Both the position numbers and the translations under genes were made by a program. DNA of 26,036 nucleotides from RGIG5612 sp045627365 (GTDB lineage: Bacteria > Bacillota > Clostridia > Lachnospirales > Lachnospiraceae), in contig JAZQNN010000028.1 in NCBI GenBank assembly GCA_045627365.1, forward strand, positions 1-26,036. Reading direction: 5' to 3'. Below the pieces are notes generated by a model. That model was not told where the DNA came from, did not search any database, and saw only the letters and a list, made by a program, of their open reading frames with translations. Shown in pieces: positions 14,907-23,400 of this stretch (position 1 is the first letter of the stretch; each line of letters opens with the position of its first letter).

Positions 14907-15885
14907 CCCACAGCTTGTCATATATTTGCCGGCGCTCGTAGCGAAAAGCGTCAAACTCTTTTTCTGCATCGGGAAGGCCGAGGCTGTGACGGATCAGCTG
15001 CATGGCGCTGTCCAACTTATGCATCTCCATCACATTGCCGGCCGTCAGCGTGATGAGAGTGTATCCGACTCTGGTCAGCACGCTTATGCGGTTTGCGTCT
15101 TCAGTCAGCTGATCCGCCGAAAGATGCGACAGGTTGCTGTTGTACTCTACCGCAAATTTCTGCGCCGGCCAGGCCATATCGACCCGCAGCTCATTTCTTC
15201 CCAGAACCCTTGTCGCGTCAGGTGTCAGCCGGATGCCATAGTTCAGGTCCGGAAGGGGCAAGCCGTAGCCACCTTCTTCGATCGGCAAAACAGCGATGAT
15301 CGCCAGCCTGGTCTCCATCGGCGAATTTGAGAAATCGCAAATCCGGCATAAGGCATGACGTGCCTTCTTTATTCCCTTGCAGCCATTAAAATTATTCAAA
15401 TACTGACCGATAAGCTCAGCTGATGTAATGAGCGTGCGGCTTTGCTGGCCGTACTCGGACTTTTCATTCGGCATATAAATCGAGCACAGGTCAAAGCCCA
15501 GCTTGATCAGCTGAAGCCGGTCCAGTTTGGCCGATGCCTGCCAGAAGCATAGCTCGGGGCAGGCAATATACAAGTCGTGTCCGGCCTTTTTCATATGGAA
15601 GAAACTGGCAGGCGGAAAACCCACACTGCAGGAGCGTATCCTTAAATTTGCCGAGCTGCGCCGCATATCAGGGTCCCGGCACACTAATGTCAGCGGAGAC
15701 GTAAGGTCAAGAGTTCTAAGAATATCCCGCGCCGCCTGGCGCATTTTGCCCGAAGCCGGGGCAGCACAAAAGAAATCGTCCGGCAGATCGCACAGCCGGC
15801 GATTATTAAAAGCGTAATAAATTAAATCAGGATCCGTCTTCAGCCAGAACTCGGCCGCAGATGGGAAGACGATCGGTAAGAACAT
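14887..15885 (-). CDS. AbiEi-like protein with C-terminal DUF559/Vsr-type nuclease-fold domain
   Basis: The 332-residue product resembles a family usually annotated as hypothetical or as AbiEi-type (type IV toxin-antitoxin) antitoxin proteins. The N-terminal two thirds contain the pattern LYIACPELCFWQASAKLD (105-122) and SPMETRLAIIAVLPIEEGGY (188-207). The C-terminal domain reads RVDMAWPAQKFAVEYNS (234-250), then H254, D263 and LTRVGYTLITLT (270-281). This fits the PD-(D/E)xK/Vsr endonuclease core, with D236 and E247 as putative metal ligands. N249 stands where a lysine is often found, so activity is uncertain. No toxin or methylase partner is adjacent. No ribosome site precedes the ATG; a palindrome abuts it. 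The 3' end lies in repeat copy 1, so the original C-terminus may have been replaced. Confidence 0.72.
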   Translation of the reverse strand: MFLPIVFPSAAEFWLKTDPDLIYYAFNNRRLCDLPDDFFCAAPASGKMRQAARDILRTLDLTSPLTLVCRDPDMRRSSANLRIRSCSVGFPPASFFHMKKAGHDLYIACPELCFWQASAKLDRLQLIKLGFDLCSIYMPNEKSEYGQQSRTLITSAELIGQYLNNFNGCKGIKKARHALCRICDFSNSPMETRLAIIAVLPIEEGGYGLPLPDLNYGIRLTPDATRVLGRNELRVDMAWPAQKFAVEYNSNLSHLSADQLTEDANRISVLTRVGYTLITLTAGNVMEMHKLDSAMQLIRHSLGLPDAEKEFDAFRYERRQIYDKLWESCIRV

Positions 15886-15920
15886 GGGAATATTATTCCC
15901 GATTTCGGGTCTTTTAGCAA
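15886..15920 (-). promoter_or_regulatory. Palindrome and weak promoter directly before the nuclease-like gene
   Basis: GGGAAT/ATTCCC arms (15886-15891 and 15895-15900) abut the ATG. On the minus strand TTGCTA (15920-15915), an 18-bp spacer and ATAATA (15896-15891) form a modest promoter whose start would fall at the ATG, giving another possible leaderless transcript. The palindrome overlaps the -10 and could bind a repressor. Confidence 0.4.
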
Positions 15921-15945
15921 TAGAGTTTTTGTGAGGGTTTTGTGA

Positions 15946-16018
15946 AATCGTGCACCAGCCTTAGGGAAATGGCTGAAAATGCCTGTTTTCAAAGAAATTC
16001 AGACCCTGGTGCACGATT
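15946..16018 (+). repeat. 73-bp inverted-repeat element, copy 2
   Basis: It has perfect 13-bp terminal inverted repeats, AATCGTGCACCAG and CTGGTGCACGATT. It differs from copy 3 at six of 73 positions, all transitions. It lies between the divergent nuclease and esterase genes, and its right arm occupies the position where the esterase promoter's -35 would be. Confidence 0.95.
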
Positions 16019-16028
16019 TTCCCCCACG

Positions 16029-16037
16029 TGCTATAAT
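16029..16037 (+). promoter_or_regulatory. Extended -10 promoter of the esterase gene
   Basis: TGCTATAAT is identical to the nonamer before the ABC exporter. The place of a -35 box (about 16009-16014) falls in the right arm of repeat copy 2 and reads GTGCAC, a poor -35, so the extended -10 probably carries recognition. Confidence 0.7.
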
Positions 16038-16057
16038 AAAAAAACGGAGGTATAAAA

Positions 16058-17314
16058 ATGAATCACGAACTTCTTCAAAATCCCGCATTCACCATGGACC
16101 TCAACACCTTTGCCCCATACGGTGAGGAAGGCTACGGTCCCAGAAATAAATATCAGCGCAAGTTTGCCAAAACCGGTGCGTTCAATACCGAGGACGGCGG
16201 AGTATTCTTTAAGATCTATGCGCCCGAAGCGCACCGCGTTTATGTTTCCGTGAACGGGCTTTCCACTTTCTATGATGACCGGGTAGATATACTCGAACTC
16301 GAGGCTACCGGTGATGATTTTCCCGAATACACTCTCGATTTGAGCAAGGACGAGGAGGGCTTTTTCACCGGCTCTCTTACCCCCGACGTGCTTGACGGCT
16401 TCTACGGTCCGATGCCCTTCGCGTTCGTCGTTGACGGTGCCAGCGTGGTACATCCCATGTGCCGCACCACATGGCGCGGCGGCAAACTCTGCAACTGCAT
16501 TGAAATCGAGGATAAGGAAGGCAATATGGAAGAGAAATTCCGTTTCCGCCCCGAGATCCCTCACGGCACCATCAGCTATGAGTTTTATCCATCCAAAGCC
16601 GCGGGCGGCTGCGCGCGCTGCATGATCTACACTCCTCCCGGATACGAGAAGGCCACCAAGGACTACCCTGTCCTCTATCTTCAGCACGGCGGCGGCGAAA
16701 ATGAGACCGCGTGGATCGCTCTGGCAAACCTGAATGAAATCATGGACAACCTGCTTGCCGACGGCCTTATCAAGCCATTCGTCGTTGTGATGAACAATAC
16801 GCGTCTTGCGCCGCGTGACACCGATGAGGAGCCCGGTGTCCGTTCGTTCGGCGCTGTGGAAGACCTGATCGTAAAGGAATGTATCCCATTTATCGAGGGC
16901 AAATACAAAGTCCGCGCCGACAAGGCCGGCCGCGCCATCGCGGGTCTGTCGATGGGCGCCATGCAGACCAGCTACGTGGGCTTTTCCAACCCCGACGTGT
17001 TCGATTACATTGGCCTGTTCTCAGGCTCCGTCCGCTGCCGCCACTTCTGGAAGCAGTTCGACGAAAATCCTCATCTGGAGACTCTGCGCAAGGGCAACGA
17101 ATACCTGGAAAAAACCTACAAGCTCATCTATCGCGGCGTGGGCAGCAAGGAATATAACAGCCGCCCATGGCATAAGTTTGACAGCGCCTACTTTGCCGAG
17201 ACCGGCATCGACAAGCTGAGTAACTACCACTTCACGCTCCACCCTACCATGTGCCATGAATGGGGTTGCTTCCGCCGAAGTTTCTATGAGTTTGTTCTGA
17301 TGGTATTTAGGTGA
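16058..17314 (+). CDS. Alpha/beta-hydrolase esterase (esterase D / ferulic-acid-esterase-like)
   Basis: The family hydrolyses ester bonds, for example acetyl or feruloyl groups on plant xylan fragments or enterobactin-type esters; the exact substrate is inferred only loosely. The 418-residue protein has an N-terminal Ig/CBM48-like segment (about 45-150, FFKIYAPEAHRVYVSVNG) and a catalytic domain from about 170. Visible are the oxyanion region LQHGGGENETAW (208-219), the nucleophile motif GLSMG (296-300, S298) and a C-terminal H400 in CHEWGCFRRSFYEF, matching the usual GGHxWxxWR-type site. The acid residue is not certain. No signal peptide is seen, so it is probably intracellular. A GGAGG lies seven bases before the ATG. 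The gene is bracketed by repeat copies 2 and 3; its stop codon shares its last base with copy 3. Confidence 0.9.
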   Translation: MNHELLQNPAFTMDLNTFAPYGEEGYGPRNKYQRKFAKTGAFNTEDGGVFFKIYAPEAHRVYVSVNGLSTFYDDRVDILELEATGDDFPEYTLDLSKDEEGFFTGSLTPDVLDGFYGPMPFAFVVDGASVVHPMCRTTWRGGKLCNCIEIEDKEGNMEEKFRFRPEIPHGTISYEFYPSKAAGGCARCMIYTPPGYEKATKDYPVLYLQHGGGENETAWIALANLNEIMDNLLADGLIKPFVVVMNNTRLAPRDTDEEPGVRSFGAVEDLIVKECIPFIEGKYKVRADKAGRAIAGLSMGAMQTSYVGFSNPDVFDYIGLFSGSVRCRHFWKQFDENPHLETLRKGNEYLEKTYKLIYRGVGSKEYNSRPWHKFDSAYFAETGIDKLSNYHFTLHPTMCHEWGCFRRSFYEFVLMVFR

Positions 17315-17386
17315 ATCGTGCACCAGCCTCAGGGAAATGGCTGAAAACGCCTATTTTTGAAAAAATTCAGACCCTGGTGCACGATT
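17314..17386 (+). repeat. 73-bp inverted-repeat element, copy 3
   Basis: It has perfect 13-bp terminal inverted repeats and is about 92% identical to copy 2. The esterase TGA ends on its first base. Just beyond its right end the sequence CACGATTT is repeated once more (CACGATTTCACGATTT), so this end may be slightly extended or duplicated. A terminator for the neighbouring genes follows 14 bases later. Confidence 0.95.
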
Positions 17387-17400
17387 TCACGATTTAGAAA

Positions 17401-17420
17401 AGGCTCGCCTCAGCGAGCCT
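17401..17420. terminator. Bidirectional terminator between esterase and giant surface protein
   Basis: AGGCTCGC (17401-17408) pairs with GCGAGCCT (17413-17420) around a 4-base loop. It is followed by TTTTTT on the plus strand and preceded by an A-run that gives TTTT on the minus strand. It can end both convergent genes. The stop codon of the surface protein (17412-17410) is in the loop. Confidence 0.9.
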
Positions 17421-20400
17421 TTTTTCTCCTTTTAATGAGCGGCACAGCCGCACTCAGCAGCATCAAAGCCGCATACAGGCCGAGATGCGTCTTATCGCCG
17501 GTTCTCGGCGGGTTGACCGGATCAGTCGGGTCGCCCGGTACATTGATGACCAGAATGTAATGGTTCACAGTCTTGCCGTCCGGCGCGGTTACCATGAAGT
17601 CAAGAACATTTCTTCCGATCTTGAGCGGAACATCGGCATGTCCGTCGATCTGCTCGCCGTCAAGCGTTACAGTGGACTCAGGATTTGCAGGAGTGATAAG
17701 GAACTGGCCGTTCTTTGTGCCCTCCTCTGCCGTTACCTCGCCGTTAAATGTGCCCGGCTTTGTAGCGTCTTCCTCAAAGATCGAGATATTTACGCCCGGA
17801 ATATTGGTTGACTCGAGGCTCGTAAGCGAAGCGTCGCTGTCGTCATCGAGGATCAGGTCGCTGTAAAGCACCTCTACGTGATCGCCCGGCTGGTTGAAGA
17901 GGAACGTTGCGTCGATCGTCTCTTCGCCGTCGATCGATACAAGACCGCAGTCCATCTCGTCGAGGTCGTAGCTTTGCTGCTGTTCGAGGACATTGCCCTC
18001 TGCGTCGTACAGGGTCACCACGATATTGCCGGTCGAAGTCTCTGCCAGGCGGTTGTTGCGGACGCTGACATTAACTTCAGTATTATCAGCCTCGCTCTTC
18101 ACCTTGGACTTGACAGTAACATCGTTGCCGGTACGTGTCTTGAGGTTCTCGCAGCGTACCTGCTGTGAATCATTGGACGGGCTGTAATCGCGTGCTTCCT
18201 CGCTGCCGTCCATTGCGTAAACGCGTACATAAACCGGAATTCCGGCCTCCGGGATCTCATCCGGCTGCTCTTCCAGTGTGGTCAGATATTTTTCAACATC
18301 AAAGACTACCCTTCTTGCGTATCCGCCCTCGTCGATCATCTTGAGAGATTCGCTGTCGCGGATGGTGATCGGATCAAGTCCGTTCACTGTATTTTCCAGA
18401 GTCGAGTCTGTGTAGAATGCGATAACCACGGTCTTGCCGCTGCCCTCGAGCTTGGAGTCAGAAGCGTTGTTGAGCTTGACCTCAATGGTACGAAGGCCGT
18501 CGCCCTCTTCCACGATCTTGGCCGAGGTTACTTCCAGATCGATGCTGCCGAACGGTGCGACGTACTCATCCGTAAAGCTGCCGTTTTCAGTCTCAGCTAC
18601 TACGGTCACGTCTTCATCGACTGTGGTATCTTCAGGAACCGTGTAGTCCATATAAAGTGTCAGAGAGTCGCCCGGAAGCAGGTTCAGTCCGTCAAATGTC
18701 TGCTCCTCATCGCCGAGGTAAACAGTTACCGACGTGATCGGATCAATACCGTCATTCTTCACGGTGACTGCCGCTGTGGTATCAGCGCCCAGGCGTAGCC
18801 CGTCGTAGTCGGTCACAACGCTCGTAATGATAACGCTGTCGGTGTAGGTGCCCCTCATTGCGTAAAGCGCTGAAGTGCTCTTCGGGATCAGGTACTCTAC
18901 CGGGTCGCCCGATACGGTCGTGCCGCTTACCAGCTGTGTTTCCTCTGAATCGTACGATGTTCCGAGGAATACTGCCATTATGTCGCTGTCCCTGCAAACC
19001 GCGTCAAAGTTATTGATCAGCGTTGATTCAGGCGCCTCGCCGAGCTCCTGAGCTGCAGTCAGACCGATGATCTCGTCTGTCTCGCCGTAGGTGTAGAATT
19101 TGACCGAATTCAGCATATCCTGCTCGATGGTCAGGCCGTCCTCGCTCTCGGATTCTACTCTTTCTACCCAGATAAGTGCCAGATCGTCCAGAGACGATGA
19201 ATTTTTGGTCAGCTGGAACTCCGGAGCGATCATCAGATCTTTGTCGCGGATCAGCTGATTTACAGACTGCGGAAGGTGTCCGATGATGATGCCGTCAGCA
19301 CCGAAGTCTGCCATATGGATGTCGTATTCAAGTTCGTCGCCGTTGTACTCAGTTGAATACCATGCGGCTACGAAGCAGTTTTGTCCGTAGATGCTTGTTA
19401 CAGCGACCTGCGGGTTCTCGTCGGCATTTGCGTCACTGGTTGCCTGAACGGTACGTGTAACTGCTCCGTCAGTTCCTACAACTGCCCAGCAGATCTCTCT
19501 GTCTTCAGTTGTGGAATCGATTCCGTCAGTATCCAGAACGTAAACAACGGCTGCGGTGCCGTCCGGCAGCATAGCTGCGTTCAGGCCTTTAATATTGCCG
19601 GAGGTGCCGTTGTAAAGCGTGTCGACCTCGCTCCATGCGCCGTCTTCGTAAATGCGGTAAACGATCGTATCTTTAACGTTGAAGTCACCGATATTGCCGC
19701 TTACGCGGTTCGTTGCAACGTTGCGCCATGCAACGAGTGCCCTGCCGCCTGCTGCCGCCGCAGCAGGTGCGATGTCGGCTGAACTGTTCTCGGAAAGTGC
19801 TGTGGTCGTCCACTCACCGTCGGTATAGATTGAAGCGTAAACTTCGGTGCCGTCCAGCATGATGATCTGGTCTTCCGCTGTCATGACGGTTCCTGCCTCA
19901 CGCGCCTGAGCCTCGCCGAGTGAAGACCATGCAGCTACAGTAAATGAAGCATTGCCGGCCGCCGAAGGAGTTGAATCTCCTGCGCCCTCTTCGTTAATAA
20001 GGCCCATCTCAGTGAATCCGCCGCCTGAAAGGACTGCATAGCCTGTATGTACAGCGTCGTCTTCTTCTGCCGTAGCGTCTGAAAGGTATACCAGCACGCT
20101 GCCGTCATCGTTGAGGGCCGGGTCCGAATACGGATAAGCATTGGACTGAAGCACGGAAGCTTCTTTATTCTTGATCGCCTTGAGCGGATCTTTAAGGAAT
20201 GTATTGCCATCCCAAACGCGGCCGCCTTCAGCCAGGTAATCAAATCTTTCAGTTGTCGGAGCTAGCGATACCTTGAGCATCGGCGTGCCGCCGACACTTA
20301 CAAGTTCTCCATCGCCGTCACCGATGATCTTATCGAGCTGCTCCTGGTAGTGCTCCTGTGAGATGCCCCAGAGCTCTTCTATCTTTTTCCAGTCACGGAA

Positions 20401-23400
20401 TGTCGGTGACCAGGCTTCAAATGGCAGCGACCAGAGCGCCTGCTCATATACGATGAACAGGAATTTGAGTGCCCATTCGATACCGATCTGACCGCCCAGG
20501 ACAAGATGCTGACCGTCCAGTACAGGGTCAGAGTTCGAAACCAGTGAGCCGTCCGCGTAGCGCGGATTTTCGATGCCTTCAAGGTCCGGCCTGTTGAGCC
20601 AGTGGCAGACAACGTCGAAATTCAGCTGTCCGTAAATACCTATCTTAAGTGCAAATACAGAGAAGTCGAATCCGATTCCGCCGAACGCCTTGAAGTAGAA
20701 ATATGCCCTGAACTCGGTAAGGAATTCGGTCGCATTTACCGGCAGGCCTACGTCATCGAGGTACTGCATGGTGATGACGTCGAGCGATACGGAGCCTGCT
20801 CCGCCGCCCTTAAGTTCGGTCGTAACAGGGAGCCAGCCGAATGCAAGTGTATTGAAATACTTAACGAACGAAACACCGCCGCCGGCGTCGAAGCCTGCGC
20901 TTAAGTAGTCGGTGCGCCATGCGCCGGCTTTCTCGTCGTAGTAATATTTAGCCTCAGCGTAACCGGTCAGGATGTACTGGATCTGAACCTGCCATTTGCT
21001 GTCGCGGGCATCCTTGGCCTCTTTTTCCATGGAATCCCACCAGTCGTAGTTACGTCTCTTACCGCCAAATACCCATTTGACCTCGCGGAAGCCCGGAACG
21101 TAGCTGAAGTACTTCTTAGAAGTGCCGTCAGCGTAAATACCGGTCACATTATTATTGGACATATTGCTGCCGCCGGTCGCGAAGTAAATAAGGTAAGTCT
21201 GCGGGTCCTCTGTCGGGCGGATCTGCAGTGAGAAGCCGTTGGCATGCTCTTTGTCAGGCTTGTAATCCTCGTCTGCCAGTTTGTCGATCGCCCACTGCGG
21301 AAGCATATCGCCGATGCCGAGCGGAAGTCCGTGAAGCGCATGGTCGGTGCTTATTCTCTCGCAGGATTTGTTGAATTCGATCATGTCCTTCTCAAGGCCG
21401 TCCGGAGCTACATAGATGTCAGTCATGTCGCAGATGCCGTAGGTAAGGTCTTCGGTGATGGTCGTATTCTGCGTCAGATTCTCGTAGCAGATGTGAACGG
21501 TCTCAGGACGGACTCCGATGTCGCATGCCGAAAGGACATCGTGCGTAAGCTGAACCGAGATAGTCGTGACCGGCTCATCGAGGAACGGATATGCATCCTC
21601 GGTAACAGTCTTGCCCTTAGGATTGATCTCTTTGCGAGTAAGCGAATAAAGCGAAAGTGAATGCTTGTCAGCCTTGGACGTATCGCCCCACCACATAACC
21701 GAAATGGTCAGATCTTCCGCCGTGATAAGATCAGAAACGCCGATCGATTCGTTGCGCTCGAGGATATCCATAGGAGCGGAAAAATCGCCGTATGAGGCGT
21801 GGATCACCAGGTTCTCATCGAAGATGAAAGGATGTTCTCCGGCGCCGGCCTTATTCTTGCGGAAGGTTACGGAAGCTCCGCCGCTTCTTAAGTAGCTCTC
21901 TTCATTTTCCAGCGCGTCGATCTGGACGAGCATCGGATACAGATCCGTGTCAGGACCCTCGATTGCAAAACGATAATATACTTCATCCTCGGATGAAAGA
22001 ACGTAATCGCCGAGGCCCCACTGGGTGAGGTCCATGACAACGGTCAATTTGCCGTTCGAGCCGAGGGTGACTTCCGACCACTCATTGCCCTTATGGGAAA
22101 CCGGGTCGCCCTCTTTGAATGCGAAGGCGGTATTCTCTACGTATTCGCCGTTGATAAAGACACCGCCGCGCAGTTTGATGGTGCCCTGGTACGGTGTGCC
22201 GTTCGGATTCTTAACGTATACGTATGCGTAAGCCGCGCGGCGCATGATCAGGTTGTTGCAAGGATAAAGGGTCAGGTCCGTCGGATCCTGCTCGCCCGAC
22301 ATAAGGCCCGGCTCGTAGTAGGTGCCGTAGTACGGAACGCCGTCGACCGTAGATGTGAAGTAAACATCGCTCGCGATGCCGCTTTCCTCGTAGATGGCAA
22401 ATTTGCCCTCTGCGTCGCTGGTTGCGGTCTTTTCCTCGCCGTTGCCGTTGGTATAGTGAGCTGTAACAGTTGCTGCCGGTGTGCAGGCGAACAGGTACAG
22501 CTGATCTTTAAGTGTGTCGACCGAAACATGGATCGTTTCGCCCATGCCGGTCTGTATGTGCTGGGCTGTGATATCGGCCTCGCCGTCTGAAAGACCTGAA
22601 AGCATGAACTCCGTGGTCGGCAGGTAAGTCGTGTAGTTGTATGCGCTGAGGTGCTCGTAGTAAGAGCCCTGGCGGTAATTCAGATCGCTGATTTCAGGTG
22701 CGGAGCTTGCCCATGCAAGGCGATCTGAAAGATCGGTCCAGGCGAATTCGCCATAGTTGATGGAGATGACTGTCTGCAGACTGATATCGCGCTTGAGAGC
22801 AAGGATCTGATCCTGCGTCATGGACTTGATATCAGGAACGTTGGTCAGCGTAATGTCGCCGGTGGCCTCTGAGCCGTTGACCCAGAGTTTGAGCGCGTCT
22901 TCATCGTAAACATAGAAAACGTATGAAGCGTAGCTCCATGTGCTGTCAGTACCGTTCTTGGCCTGAACAGTAACGGTGTAGATATCGCGGAAGCTGGTCG
23001 GATCGTCAGTGGTCGTTTCAACTGTGCTGATCGGGATCATGTAGCTGCCGCTGTAGATGCCGTCTTCGCCTGTTCCCGGATTGGTCGAGTCGAAAATCGG
23101 CTCGTTGTTTCTGGTAACCAGGAAACGGAAGAGGTCAGCCTCCTCGCCCGAGTAGCGGTCGAAATTCCTGATGAACCATTCAGCCGGGATCTCGCTCATG
23201 TTGTCCAGGTAATAGTATGTCGGAAGCTCGGCAAGCGTGATGATCGCCGGTGCCGAAACGAGGGTGATCGTAAGATCGTCTGAGTACTCCACTGTCTCGT
23301 ATGTCGCGGAAACAGTCAGCTTGTACCGGTGGGCTGCGCCCTCTTCGTATCCGTAATTAAGTTCTTCGCCGGGGATCGTGACCGCGCAGGTGTTTATATC

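Noticed and set aside
16031..16687. Minus-strand open frame of 218 codons opposite the esterase
   Set aside because: The plus-strand esterase has catalytic motifs, a promoter and a ribosome site; the opposite frame has none of these.
14834..17386. The 73-bp repeats as a CRISPR array
   Set aside because: There are only three copies, more than 1 kb apart with whole genes between them, and no cas genes.
14834..17386. The 73-bp repeats as integron attC sites
   Set aside because: Size and inverted ends are suggestive, but the core sites (RYYYAAC and GTTRRRY) are absent, the genes lie in opposite directions, and no integrase is present.
14834..17386. The 73-bp repeats as rho-independent terminators
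   Set aside because: No U-run follows the arms in either direction, the loops are about 47 bases, and copy 2 lies between divergent genes.
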